64,000 nucleotides of DNA from Sclerodactyla briareus (GCA_026419785.1 JAODTK010003555.1:1178001-1242000), one strand, 5' to 3'. Positions 10,700-22,537 are shown, counted from the stretch's first letter. Program-made: numbers and translations. Notes: generated from the letters alone by a model not told the origin.

Positions 10700-11285
10700 C
10701 ATTATCTAATCAATTTAATGATGAGGGATATATCAGTAATATCGTCGGAGTTGAGGTGTGCTCGAGATACCTCTAGTGACATAATTCCGTGGAACAGATT
10801 TTCGTTTTAGCGGCAATTATCCCTTTTAATTTTTTAATCTACATAGAGTTCAATGTAATTTACATTCTTCATATATCAACGGAAAGAGAAGGCATAGTGT
10901 TACAGAATGAAGAATATATTAATGGAAATAAACGAAAAAATGAAAGTTTTTCTATATCTAATTATCACTCTTGCAGTCAGCAGTGGATTGCAGCTTAACT
11001 TCCAATGTTATAGCACCTCTATTTGTAAACATCAGTAAGGATATTAATTTTTAGGCATGTATACACAGGCCTCACACCAAAAGGTTGAGTAGCTGTTTTG
11101 ATAATTTTATTGAATGTTAAAGTTACTTGAGTTAAGTGCTGTTTTCCTTACAGGTACTTTCATTCACACATAATTTTCCAACATGAAACAAATAATAGAT
11201 TTTATATGTGCTCTATGTGCACTTCAATGCCCGAATAAACTTTATGTGTGATTCAAGCTGGAACCAAGAAATGGCTGAAACATCA
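10700..11285. other. No gene seen
   Basis: AT-rich sequence without recognisable motifs. Contains AATAAA near 11234 but no associated gene. Confidence 0.4.
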
Positions 11286-11289
11286 TTCA

Positions 11290-11474
11290 ATCAAAGTTTT
11301 GTTTTTGTCCCTCTTCCACCACTTACCAGGGGCGTAAATTAGGGTTAGCATCATGAAGTCAGTCACTGAGCGAACATGGTGAACTCAGATTACGCTAGGT
11401 ACCGCAGGGAACGACGAACCGTAATGTGACAACCACAGGGAAAAGTCCCCTTCCTGACGGCTGAAGTATACCTC

Positions 11475-11509
<35 letters not shown>

Positions 11510-11745
11510 CTCGTACCTCTACCCCTCCCACCGCCGTGGCCTTGTCTCACACTTACGGCTGGCCGAATAAAGGTAGTTTAAATATTTGAAGACATGACAT
11601 GGAGCATATTGTCATAAGATTCAGTCTCAGTCCGTCGCAATAGGTTCACCATCATGAACATTGGTGTGTGTACGCCATACCTAGTGCATATAGTGGATGA
11701 CGAACCTTGTGTAAAAGCGAGTTTTTCTTCTTTTCACAAATCCAA
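11290..11745. repeat. Right flank of GT31 copy 1, duplicated at 44.6 kb, with a 31-C run
   Basis: Colinear with 44600-45005. Shared landmarks are CCACCACTTACCAGG (11319; 44630), CATGAAGTCAGTC-CTGAG (11351; 44660), TTACGCTAGGTA (11390), GAACGACGAA, GTATACCT, a C tract and TTCAGTCTCAGTC (11620; 44910). The C run at 11478-11508 is 31 bases long here; the corresponding tract in the other copy, near 44806, is interrupted and shorter. Confidence 0.85.
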
Positions 11746-12090
11746 TAATACACATGAGCCAACCCCATCTCACGTAGGCCTAAAATTCTAATCACTATAA
11801 TATTACAAAAAAAGGGTTTTAGATTCTTTGCCGGAGGTTTACACTTTCAAGTTCATTTCTCCTTTCCCGTAATATTGTTAACAGAAACATTGTCATAACA
11901 GGAACATATAATCGCTTGACATATATGTTATGTCATTTTGGAAAAGCAAATAGAGGAAGTAGAGGAACCAGAAATAAGTAGATACGTTTCTAGTCTGGTA
12001 ACATCGTTCATACATAAACGCATACATATAAACTCACAAACATCACACTCACGCATACACAGATGTATGTAGTCAAAATTCGACATGTAG
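11746..12090. other. No gene seen
   Basis: Unremarkable AT-rich sequence; no motif supported. Confidence 0.4.
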
Positions 12091-12094
12091 GTTG

Positions 12095-12339
12095 TGCATA
12101 ATAATAATAATATAAAAAAAATTGTATAGCGCCAAACAAACTATATAAAAATATTTCTCGTAGCGCTTAACAATAAAATAACAATCATACAAGATAGGCT
12201 TCAGTAAAACGATAAGTCTTAAGAGATGATTAAAAATTGTTCAAACTATTGCATATGTTCACATTGTCTGGGAAGTGAGTTCCACAGGTACGGTGCACAG
12301 GGTGCGAAAGTTCTTGAGCCGTAGTTCTGTGTCTTGACG

Positions 12340-12374
<35 letters not shown>

Positions 12375-12840
12375 GAGGAGAATCTGTGATGAGTGGAGCG
12401 GAGTGAGCGTATGGAGGCCGGTCTAAGCTGGAGTACGCTGGAGAGGTAGCTCGGGCCTTCATTGTGTAGGCATTTGAAGACCATCATGAGAATCCTGTAG
12501 TTGATCCGTTCGCGGATGGGGAGCCAGTGGAGATCAGTCAATACGGGAGTTATGTGTACGAATTTCCGGGTTCTGGTGACTAGGCGTGCGGCTGTATTCA
12601 GTACACGTTGCAGTGAGTCAAGTTTACAAGTTGGCAAGCGAAGCGCGATTACAGTATGCTGTTGCAGTAATCCAGCTTCGATGTGACACACGCATGGATG
12701 AGCTTCAGCGATGACGTTCTATCCAGATACTTCCTAATCCGACCAATGTATCGAATACTGGAGAGGGAATTACAACAAACGTACTGAATATGTCGATCCA
12801 TCAGTCGTCATATTCTTGTCAAACATGACACCGAGATTAC
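12095..12840 (-). mobile_element. L2/CR1-group LINE 3' end (RT C-terminus and 3' UTR), with a 33-G run
   Basis: The minus strand encodes the RT C-terminal half in two frames: KYLDRTS-KLIHACVTSKLDYCNS (about 12740-12670), then LQRVLNTAARLVTRTRK (about 12610-12560), HITPVLTDLHWLPIRERI (12555-12500), and SLRSTH near 12400. This is the classic DYCNSLLYG...LQRVQNAAARL...LHWLPV pattern of vertebrate and invertebrate L2/CR1-group LINEs. A frame change falls near 12680. The coding frame is invaded by 33 consecutive G on the plus strand (12341-12373), read as polyproline. The 3' UTR carries a GGCGCTATACAAT motif followed by an ATTATTATTATT tail near 12098-12130, typical of L2-type 3' ends. Confidence 0.88.
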
Positions 12841-12879
12841 CATATGGTAAGGAAGAACCTACTGTTTTTTTTTTTATTA

Positions 12880-13660
12880 TTCCAAGATCACCCAAGATCA
12901 GCAGAGATCAGAATATAAAATGTTTGTGGACATGGTAACCACACATGCAATTGCATTGAGTTCAAATTTGACATGTAGGTTGTCCATATGGAGAGGAAGA
13001 ACCCTATTGTTTTTGGTGCTACTCCAGGTCATTCAAAGTCAGCAAACGTGAGAATTTGGAAGATTTTATGACACCCTTTGGACACGACAACTGGACAACG
13101 CAAGTACCTATGTATTTTATATTTGACACGTGGTTCGTCCATATGGGACGAAGAACCCTGGTTTTTTGGTATATTCAAGGTCATTCGAGATTGGCAGAGA
13201 TCAGAATCTGCAGAGCTTGTGAACATGACACCCAATGCAATTGCAAGTTGCATATATGGTGTGTATAGGTTGTGCATATGGGAAGGAAAAAAAACGTCTT
13301 TGGTGATGTTCCAAGGTCGTTTAAGGTCAAAATCTGAAAAAGTGTGCGCGTCTGTGACGCCCCGCGTGGCTGCGATAACTGAACAACGCAAATGCTTGTG
13401 AAGTATAAATTTGACATGAAGGTTATCCATATGAGAAGAAAGAACTCAATCGTCTCTGGCGCTGTTCCAAAGTGTTTAAGGTCAGCAGATGTCCGAATCT
13501 GAAGGAAAAAAAACCTGTTGACACTATAACTACCCCAAATTCCGTTGTCCGCGAAGTTCAAATTTGGTTGGTAGGTTTTGCATAGGGTAAAGTACCCTAT
13601 TGTAGTTGATGCTGTACTAAGGTCATTTGGGGGTCAGCAGAGGTCAGGATCTGAATGAAG
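12880..13660. repeat. Degenerate AGGTCA-containing tandem array, ~145-bp unit, about 6 copies
   Basis: Units start at about 12881, 13018, 13168, 13303, 13461 and 13611, each with TTCCAAGGTCATTCAAGGTC-type sequence, then AGCAGAGGTCAGAATCTGAA, then a spacer, then ATTTGACATGTAGGTTGTCC, then GAAGAACCCTATTGTTTTTG. Spacing is 135-158 bp. Each unit carries AGGTCA-like hexamers in 10-bp phase. A paralogous array lies at 35.7-36.6 kb. Confidence 0.8.
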
Positions 13661-13679
13661 TATGCCAACAAACTATGGT

Positions 13680-14645
13680 AGCCATTATTGCGTTTCTTAC
13701 TTTGCGAGTCAGTCTGTTCAGAATGCAGAAAAAAATCATATTGTATCTTCAATATAGTCTAACCATTTAGTATCCAACCTTTCAGTCACATGGAACTGGT
13801 ACCTCATTATGGTTGCATAGCTATTCGGTGGGAGTCACTCGTACATGTGTACAACTGGTGGTATTCATCATTTGTAATGTAATTTATTGTACAGTAGAAA
13901 TACCCTAAGCCGGTGAACGATTGATGGAAATAAAGTTATAGTTGTAAATAATCTGATAATACTTTGCCCAAAAAATGTTGGTTGTAGACCCTCTAGGCGA
14001 CCGTATAAATTAGATTCTGCTGCCGCGTTCCGTCTGTTCTATTCACGCATGTTGAATTCCATTGGGAATTCATTTTCTGTGAGCGCTAAAACAGAGGGGG
14101 TTAAAGAGGTCACGAATATTATAGCGCGGACTAAATATAATGCATGTGGTAAGTTGGGAACCTCCATGCACGTTGATACCCCTTTTGTTACAAAGGTTGG
14201 TTATTAGCAGAAAATATGGCAAGAAACCATTACGCATAATTGCGTTCTCGTTGTGGGAAGTGTCAGTGACCACAACGAGGCCTACAAATCCTTTTTCCGG
14301 TTTCTCGATACTATAAAGAAGTAAATCGTAAATATCGCAATTCCCACAAGCATTACATGACAAAAAGTTTGATTGATAGTCCTGACCATTCCGGAAATAA
14401 CGGCACGGTATTCGAACATGTTTTGGCAAATGAACACCCTTTTTTCAACACTTCTGTCCAGCATAATATAGTGTTTAGGAGAGTTTCATTCCTAAACACG
14501 GCGTTCAAGTAGGAATGTACGGCTCCCAACCTTTTTAATATTATTTTCTGTTTAAACGTTTTGGAAGGTTAAATCTAGTTTCTTACAATTCATACAAAAT
14601 GAAAATATTAGGGCTAATTAACTATTTTATGAGCCATTCTAATCG
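13680..14645. repeat. Left flank block of a GT31 cassette
   Basis: Shares ordered landmarks with 36.75-41.6 kb and 55.65-55.87 kb: CTGTTCAGAATGCAGAA (13709; 36811), CAACTGGTGGTATTCA (13851; 40780), GATGGAAATAAA (13922; 41122), CCATTGGGAATT (14058; 41279), CTGACCATTC-GGAA (14382; 41362; 55677), and ATTTTCTGTTTAAACGTTTTGG (14543; 55831). The corresponding GT copy lies 5.9 kb further right at 20.6 kb, so the block appears split by later insertions, including the element at 15.2-16.6 kb. Confidence 0.75.
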
Positions 14646-14649
14646 ATGC

Positions 14650-15205
14650 ACGTTGAAGAATGAAACACAATAAACATGGATAATATAGCTGTAAAATTCT
14701 CAAATGTTGTATGAGTTGTTGACAAACTCATGCAAATGCTTCAAGAACATTAGAGGTTTAATCATCACGTATGGTTAAATGTCTAAAGTTATATCATTCA
14801 ACATACGGTATGTTAGATTTTCTCTAACGTGGTTGCATTGCTGTCGTCATCCGGGAGTTCTAACCACTCCCTTATTGCACAAAACGCAAATTGCCCACTA
14901 CCCGACGCCTGCCCGCCAACATCTGCTGATGTGGACCCAATGCATCTGCATCGGCTAACTCATCGGGAAGTTTTGGCGGGAAGGAGTTGATCGTGCGAGG
15001 TTTGACGACCCTAAAACGAATCTATACCGCAGATTTTTGCCCCTATACCCATGTTGAATTACACTTGAATAATGTTTAGTCGATCGAACGTATTCTTCCA
15101 TAACGAGAACGCAACCATGCGTAGTGATTCCTTGTCATTTCTTGCGTAATATCCAATTTGGTAAAAAAAACGAGACTTTCAAGATCACCTAATATCTGAA
15201 TATTT
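14650..15205. other. No gene seen
   Basis: No recognisable feature. Confidence 0.4.
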
Positions 15206-15210
15206 ATTCC

Positions 15211-16592
15211 GTAACGGAAAGTTGTACGAACTTAGGGTTTGGACGGACGCATTTAGTTTTTCTCCAGCTGATATATTAGGCTTTTTTATAATCCACCCTT
15301 CGGTTGTCCTTCAATTGACCTTTAATTAACAGGAACCCTATAGTTTTTGGTCTAGGTCGGGGTGAATTTTGGTCAGAAATAGAGAAATTGTGAAAGGGTC
15401 GATATTTTGGTTGCATTTTGGTTAAATACGATAACTCGACCCCACCTGGATGGATGAAGCTCAAACTTGGTTGTGTGTTCCCCATGATGAGTACATGACC
15501 CTCCCCCCTCTACGTTTAGTTAGGAAGAGGTCATCTGAGGTCACCAGAGGTCAAAGTCTGAAAACCTTGTAAACACGATAAGTCCAGAATGGTTGGTTTG
15601 ATCGAGTTGAAATTTGGTGTATAGCTTCCTTATGGAAAATACAAAAACCCTGTTGTTTTTTGGTTTGAGTCGAGGGTGAATTTTCGTCAAAAAAAGAAAA
15701 ATTGTGAAAAGTCCAGATTTTGGCCAATCTCGGCGTGTACAAAACAACGATTGGCCGATAATGTATGACGTCATACACGCACAGAACATTCAACTAGAGC
15801 AGTATCTACTTCAGCATTCAAGCTTCAACTTAACTTAGAACTTTAAGTTAACAGGATATAAACTGAATTTTAGTAGAAAGCACAGAGAATATCGCATAAA
15901 ATATACCTTCATAGTGCATGGTTAAGGAGAAACTGTAATTTTGGTGCATGCTACGTGAAACTACGAGGGGTGGATTCAATTCTGTGGGTACTATTAACAG
16001 AAGCTCATCATACAGTTCATTGGACCGCATTCTTTCGCTTTTTCGCTTCTATATCAACATGTCAGTTCGAGTCTTACTTTCATACCGCATCTCGGACTCG
16101 CACTTATGGGATCCTACCTTAACATTATGACTGCTTGGGTGATTTGAGTGATTTCCTATTTTGGTAAATGAATTCATGCAATTACTGATTTTTTCAGAAG
16201 CTGGGCCGGGGTGAAGCAGAAGTGTAGCATCCTTATCAAGAGTATAGAACATTATGGTTGGTTGGGAAAAATGGGGAATTTGTCAAATGTTATGTTGCCC
16301 ATAATGAGCTGGTGCAATCTCCCATCTGTCCTTATGTCTGGCTATAGGTTCGCAGAAGGAGTCAAGGAATCACTAAGCTTTTTGGCTTTCTGGTTTCCCC
16401 GTACGTTAATGTCAGTTCGTTTGGTAGGTTACCTGAACGTGGTGTAGGTCTGAACATATATTCCTTTTGATGAGAATTTCAAGCCTAATAATAGAGGCCA
16501 ACTGCAGGATGAATCATAAAGAGGTTAATATATTAGCTGGAGAAAACTGAATGCGTCAGTCCAAACCCGAAGTTCGTACAACTTTCCGTTAC
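15211..16592. mobile_element. Unrecognised DNA transposon, non-autonomous, 69-bp inverted ends
   Basis: The left end (15211-15279) begins GTAACGGAAAGTTGTACGAA; the right end (16524-16592), read on the minus strand, begins with the identical 20 bases and continues colinearly with only a few substitutions and one indel through CTCCAGCT-ATATATTA. The total is 1382 bp. No target-site duplication is evident (left flank TTTATTCC, right flank AGACTTAC). No transposase is encoded. The interior carries two ~317-bp-spaced copies of an AGGTCA-containing repeat (15330 and 15647) also found at 19.8-20.2 kb. The superfamily is not recognised. Confidence 0.8.
15300..15735. repeat. AGGTCA family B repeat, two units, inside the TIR element
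   Basis: Two units start GAACCCTATAGTTTTTGGTC (15330) and AAACCCTGTTGTTTTTTGGT (15648), both followed by GGGTGAATTTTSGTCA and then AAATTGTGAAA. Between them are CTCGACCCCACCTGGATGGA (15436) and three AGGTCA half-sites at 15528-15533, 15538-15543 and 15548-15553. Family B also occurs at 19.8-20.2 kb. Confidence 0.75.
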
Positions 16593-16599
16593 AGACTTA

Positions 16600-18165
16600 C
16601 AGTCCATTCTTGACGTTTGTTGCTGTGTATTGCGCGCGCAAGATCGAAAAGCAGCCCATCATGCAATAATAATGATGTCATACTTGCACAATCCTGTAAA
16701 GAATCTTTGTTTTTCTATTACATGTCACACTTATTTTTTTTCCACTTCGACAAGCATTTAGCCTATGGGAGAGAGTTGCTGTAGTGGGTTGGTAGGTGTT
16801 GATAGTTACTCTGTGAATAAAGACACAAAACTTCTGTTAAATGTTGACTTATTAAACAAAATGAAACGATGAAATACTTAACATAACTTCCTGGGTTGCC
16901 CATGTGTGACGTCATGAGTTATTGCGCAATTTTGGATTCTCCCCAATTTATCTGCATAATGGCCCAAAATTGAAGGCCAATAACTCTCCACATAGGAACT
17001 CGTATTTAATGGGGTTTGGCCCTATAGATATCGTTTTCTATTCTCCACGACATAAGCCAGGTACCCAAGTCTGCAGTTGTCCTGACACTAACACGTATGG
17101 ATAGTGCTTTCATGTTGAGTTCAGTAATGCATTCCCTTCGTTGATCATTAACCACATGCAAATAATACTTGTGCCTATAATTCCTTACTTTCTTTCCCGG
17201 AATGGTAGGGATTTCTATCTGCTTATGACTGTAAGAGCAAATCAACAATACACTCTTGGATTTTTCATGTATTATTCAAAAGCGGGTTCACTCCTTGAAT
17301 GAAAACTTTATTGACAAAAAAATAATGACTGTCAATGTCCGAAACCAAAGAAATCGGTTCACTGAACACCTCCGGTACTTAGGCAAAATGACAGAGGTCT
17401 CCCAGTCGCCCGACATTTCAACCCCCCTTCTCGCTGCGTCATTAGTGACCTTCGGGTGACCGGAGCTGTTCTCTGTAACGGTAATAACACGACACACATA
17501 GCGGCAGAACATAAACTCATATTCAAACTCGGAACAAAATGCACCCAGCTGGAATAAATTGTAAATTTGACGCTTTCAGTCTCTGATCATTTTCCTGGAG
17601 TTTCAATCGGTTTTTAGGATCATTTTCTGACCACACAGTTTGATTCTAAGCCCCTTTCTTTATGTTTCCGTTGACTAGTTTCTTTCTATAAGGGGAAAGG
17701 TCTTTCTAATCGCCGTGCTACGCCGTGTGTTCCTTCGGCCGTCCCTGGTTACCTTCTGATATTCGTTACTTTCCAAGGTTTGTAACCCGAAACGTCTCTT
17801 TGCTTCTGTGTTCTTAGTTAACTGTTTACACCACTGTTTTGATCCCGTATAATTCCTTGTTTCCCAGGCCTACTATACACGTTTTGGCCCGTGTCGTTTC
17901 GTCACGTTACAAGTTCTTTATAAGTTCTCCAATCTCCTTTTTGCTCCTTTCACATATATTTGCAATTTTCGACCCTTCTTTTTCGAGGTTTCAGTGCCGA
18001 GGGGCGTCGAAAATGAAATTTATCAACTATTTCAAAGCTTGTTTGCACCTTTCATAGAGGACATAGTAAAAAAACAGAGACAGCGTGTTATAGAGTGTTT
18101 TAGTACGTCATACAATTTGACTTTATGGTTCGTTTCAAAGGAGGCGAGTTCTGCTCGTTACAAAA
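16600..18165. other. No gene seen
   Basis: No recognisable gene or repeat. AATAAA near 16816 has no associated reading frame. Confidence 0.4.
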
Positions 18166-18194
18166 AATGACCCCGCCGGTCCCTAGTCAAAAGG

Positions 18195-18703
18195 TAAAAA
18201 AGGCAAAGGTCAAATGAGGTCAAAGTAGGTCGCCAGATGTAGTTCACCTAGACGAACAAAACTTTTCATAGGACATTGCCTTGAAATGTTTCGTTGCCAA
18301 GTTATAGGATTGCCCTATGGTGACCTTCAATGACCTCGACCTGACACCAAAAACAATAAATTCGTGTGTGCAACCCATAGACCTAATATGAACTTCAAGA
18401 TACGTGCGTTCATTAGATATCGTACTGACACGCTTCTTGAACTTTGCCTCGTCTTGAACTTGAATGACCTTGAACTGGCCTGGAACCATTAGGGTTCATC
18501 CTCACCACATGAGAAGCCCACGTAGCTAATTTGACTAATACATGCTCGCGTTTTTTTAGATATCGTGCTGACAAGGAGTAGCACACCTAAACACAAAAAC
18601 ACACACACCACACACAACACACACACGCCACACCTCACACTCACATACATACGCACAGATATGACTGCATACATTCCTTTTGCCTTCGGCAACGAATAAA
18701 AAC
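18195..18703 (+). repeat. AGGTCA-rich dispersed repeat, family A, long copy with CA-rich tail
   Basis: Order: three half-sites (AGGTCA 18207-18212, AGGTCA 18217-18222, AGGTCG 18227-18232); GTAGTTCACCTAGACGAAC (18239); TTTCGTTGCCAAGTTATA (18287); TGACCTTCAATGACCTCGAC; AGATATCGTGCTGACA (18557); a CA-rich tract (18592-18660); and a terminal hairpin TTTGCCTTCGGCAAC with GAATAAAAA (18679-18702). The same order is found at 38.83-39.62 kb. The CA tract is interrupted here and purer in the other copy. Confidence 0.8.
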
Positions 18704-18719
18704 CCACTGGAATTCTCTA

Positions 18720-19780
18720 TCAACCACTGAAAAATGCTGGACGTCGGCTGACCGAAAATAGGACATGCTGTTAGTCGTTGCATGCGTGTCCTGGTGGGAC
18801 ATTTTGCGTTATCAGTAGATAAGCAATTTGAGCAGCGATGTCATACTTTCATTCCACGACCCTGCTTATCTGCCCTATATGACCCTGATTGCGGCCACCG
18901 GGTTAATCCTCGAAGCGTACTTACTTTCTTAGACAGTCTAAGCAAAGGCCGCAGGGTGAAAAGTTCGAGTGCAGAAAAAATCGCTGGGGGTACACTCGCT
19001 AAGATACGAGCCACATGAGGCTACGGAAGAAACAACTGGTGTCGAAATACGAGCGGGAAGTGGGGAGGAGGAGAGGGGGAAGGCGGCTGGTGATTTGCGA
19101 ACTGCTAGTCCGACCTATTTTACAACCGGTGGTTCGTTCTCGCATCATCTGAAGCAGTTCTGACAACCCTTACCTGAAGAGAGGAAGAGGAAAGCTGAAA
19201 CTAAAACCTACAAAAAACTAATTTCAAAAGGTATATTGACTGACTAAGATGGACGATATCCTGGAAAAATTAAAACTTGACAAACTTCAATAATTCGCCC
19301 AAATGACGGCATGCTATGAATAGACTCGGTCAATGGGACTGAACATGAACCATATCCATCGAATTTGGTAAAAATCCTGCGAATTAAGTATTCACACTCT
19401 GAAAACACTAACACACCTCTCGAAACAATAATTCACCCCACTTTTAGGACGCGATAAATGTTAAATATGGAGTCAATTTTTGGAGGATGACGCGTTGCAC
19501 GAGTTCGGTCAAAATAATGTTAAGAAAAGTGGTTTATCCATAAACACTTATGAATTAAATAGACGGATCGTGCAAATAATGCAACCTGATGATGACCAAT
19601 AGCAGAGATTACGTATATGAGTAATTCCATAATGAGCGTACTAATGGGTGATAATATGTGCATCAAATGGGTGCAATTATTATGGTCTTGCTCATCCGGT
19701 CATCGTGAGAATGAAAATAAAAATTGTCGACAGCAGCAATTTAGACCTGTGGATTTTTCGCTGTGGGTGCGTGTGTGTAT
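18720..19780. other. No gene seen
   Basis: No recognisable gene; short GT-rich stretch near 19768-19795. Confidence 0.4.
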
Positions 19781-19794
19781 GTGTGTGTGTGTAT

Positions 19795-20230
19795 CTGACG
19801 CCTGGCTTGTGACCATACCTCGACCCCACCTGGATGGATCAAGCTCATACTTAGTATGTGGGTTCATCCTACAAGTACATGAACCAAGTGGCATATGGGT
19901 TCCTCATAATGAGTACCATAAACCAAATTGTTGTAGTACAAAAATGACAAAATTGTATTTTAAAAAAAAATGGATATTTTGGCTATTTTGGCTGGTAACA
20001 CGATGAAACTAGACCCAACCTAGATGAAATAGAAGCTCATACTTGGTATGTGGATTCATCATATTAAGTATGTGACCCTATAATTTTGGGGTTAGGTCAA
20101 AGGTCATCTGAGGTCAACAGAGGTCAAAGTCTGTAAATTTTCTGAACACGATAATCCAGAATGCTTGACCCAATCAAACTGAAATTTGTGTGGCAGCTTG
20201 TTTATGGGGAGTACAAGAGCCCCAATTTTA
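19795..20230 (+). repeat. AGGTCA family B repeat with four half-sites
   Basis: Contains CTCGACCCCACCTGGATGGA near 19819 and a second divergent copy near 20010. An AGGTCA cluster occupies 20094-20099, 20101-20106, 20111-20116 and 20121-20126: one direct repeat with a 1-bp spacer and two with 4-bp spacers. It continues into AATCCAGAATG-TTG (20153) shared with 15585. Paralogous to the interior of the element at 15.2-16.6 kb but without its inverted ends. Confidence 0.8.
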
Positions 20231-20582
20231 GTGTAGACTGATTTTATTTCTTCACGGAGTCAGAGGAATTTATGCAGTCATGACAGTGTGTGTGGTGTGT
20301 TGTATGTAGGCTATGTGATGTCAGACATGTCATACAGTACGTTGCCGACGATAATGAAGCTGGTCAATGGCGATAAGTTGTCAAAAATGAGTCACGAAAT
20401 CACTGACCTTTTTGGCTTCATGGGTTTTTTTCCAGACTGTACATGACGTAAGATATCTTACGAGTTTTTTAAATAACTATATAGAGCAAAAAAACCCATT
20501 TTTCCTTTCCAGCAATTTCTATGGAACTCGCGGAACTACGCCTTTCCTTTTTAGACATTTTCTTTTACTTTTACCATTTTGA

Positions 20583-21829
20583 TCAGCCCAATATCTCGCT
20601 ATTTTGGCTTTTCATCTTTGACAATAACGACGTGGGCTCTTTTAAAATAGCAAAGCAATAATCGTACTTCTGCTTAAGAGATACAAAACCCTCTTTGTGT
20701 TTAGGAACAACCTCTAATTTCTCCAGACACAGTCCGGTTTTGTGTACACGTCCTCCAAGAATATGGTAGGAAATAGTCAAGGAGGCTACGAATATTTTGG
20801 GTGCCAAGTCGCCAGACAAGATATAACCACCCCCGGTACAATAATGAGGGAAATACTCTCTGGGATTTCCTCGTTAGATATATACCAATGGTGTGTCTTG
20901 TTGCGAATTGGTTTTACGTTTTCGAAGCAATTTCCGGTGACAAGCCTTCTCCCTTTTCCGGACAAGTCTGAGGTGTTCGACGATATTCACGAGGGATCTG
21001 AAGCGTAGTCATCGTCTTCCTGACGTAGTGCTTGGGAAACAATATTCGCTAACCCATTTCAGGCCCATCACCGTCTTCAAAGTCAGATTCCTGTAGGAAT
21101 CCTCGAAATCCCCCATGATGATATCTCCATTACAGTCTGCCTCCTGCTGGACTTTATCTATGACGGTGCGGTTTCCTGAGATTCCAAGTAAGAATATACT
21201 CTTCACCTTCTTTCCAGAGACATCGGAGACACTGAGACCGGACTGCCCGAAGCAATTTTCGCATTTCGAATCCTCCTGGCCTAGAGGGTATCATTACCAG
21301 GAGGAACACTTCCTCTGGCGAGCCGCTGCTACTCCCATTATAACAGAACGCTGGCTGGTTAATAAGAAGTCTGAAGAAGAAGTGTGAGTTAACTAGTTGG
21401 TTGCTGATTCGGGACGGTTCCGTCGATATAGAATCATTGGTCATGGATTTGTTCCAGCCTTGTGCATGTGCTGAATCAATACTCTATATTCACTCTCATT
21501 GACAATTGGTCGCCGTTTTAGATCCAGCAGAGACAGTGACAACGTTCTTGGATCTATTCCAGCCTTGAATATCTGCCGAGTCATCGTTTCTTTGTCCCCC
21601 CTCTCCAATCATGTCACTAATGCAGCCGTTCCTACCTCGTTAAGTTACACCACTATATTCACTTTTGGTAGTCATAGGGTTCCAGGCTTGTGTTATTCCG
21701 TCGTTGTTTCATATGCGTGCATGGTAACTGCTACACATATTGAGTTGAAAATGTGACAAACGAGCACGAAGACCCATAGAGAAAACGATACCACTAACGT
21801 AATGAAAAATAGCCGTTAGCTATGAACAT
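20583..21829 (-). pseudogene. GT31 beta-1,3-glycosyltransferase, copy 2 (disrupted)
   Basis: Same architecture as copy 1. The membrane segment LFFITLVVSFSLWVFVLV is at about 21810-21755, but the only nearby ATG (21829) is out of frame with it. Catalytic pieces: PEEVFLLVMIPSRPGGFEMR (about 21330-21270); VKSIFLLGISGNRTVID (21206-21155); DIIMGDFEDSYRNLTLK (21120-21070); KWVSEYC (21055). The frame is lost just before the metal-binding motif near 21030, where bases are missing. C-terminal pieces include MSGDLAPKIFVASLTI (20819-20770) and LCLEKLEVVPKHKEGF (about 20735-20690). At least three frameshifts separate these pieces. Relative to copy 4 the catalytic sequence is otherwise well conserved, implying fairly recent loss. 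Confidence 0.83.
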
Positions 21830-21839
21830 TATGTGTTTT

Positions 21840-22320
21840 GTTCCGTAACCGGGGAGTCAGGCGGTCTCACTGTATGTAGAGACGGCACGAATGGAAATCA
21901 GGGGGGAATGGTTCAACTAAAATCCGGTTTCCTCGACACGGAATTGAAGAAAACCAACACACAGATACACTGTCGTCTGATTGGCGTAAGAGTTCATAAA
22001 CGCAGTAACGATATTCCCGCGCAATAACATTGGAATGTCAGGAGCAGGAAGGGGGTTACTCCAGTGTATGTGGGCTCAATCTGCAAACGTTGCAGAGTTG
22101 TTGTTTTCCTAAACAAGGAAAGACTACGTATGCAGTAGTTAAACTACAGTCGATTGTCTGGGGATATGCAGTCGAGAAAGAATTCGCCGGAAAGTACAAC
22201 ATCCTTCTGATTTTCTAGAGCACGAAAGCAGATACGTTGTAGGCCTTTTTAAATGACTCACTCCCCTAGCTAGCTCACGGAATGATGAACCGTCGTCCCA
22301 GACCTGCCGACCCTACCGTA
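21840..22320. repeat. 5' flank of GT31 copy 2
   Basis: Homologous to 9170-9545 and 43285-44070 but more diverged: GTCTCACTG-ATGTAGAGAC (21861), CGATTGTC (22150) and AAAGCAGATACGTTGTAGG (22224) are recognisable. No promoter could be defined. Confidence 0.6.
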
Positions 22321-22537
22321 TAAAGCGGTAGTCACACTGCCTGAATAATTTCAGTTGGCCCATTATTTTGAGTCGTCCGATTCGGTCGGCGATCACTACA
22401 GATATATAGTTCCCCGATTCTATTCGGTTTCCCATTGATAGTCTGTTTGGTACAAACTACACATTTTTCAGAGTCCTTGCTTTACATGAATATTGATGAT
22501 TGTTTATATAGGATATCATGGAAAACCGGAGTAGTTG

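Noticed and set aside
12259-12462. Proline-rich minus-strand frame
   Set aside because: The polyproline is a 33-base G run inside a dead LINE RT region.
12880-13660. CRISPR-like array of spaced repeats
   Set aside because: Units are about 145 bp, diverged along their whole length and embedded in eukaryotic repeats; there is no short exact repeat with unique spacers and no cas genes.
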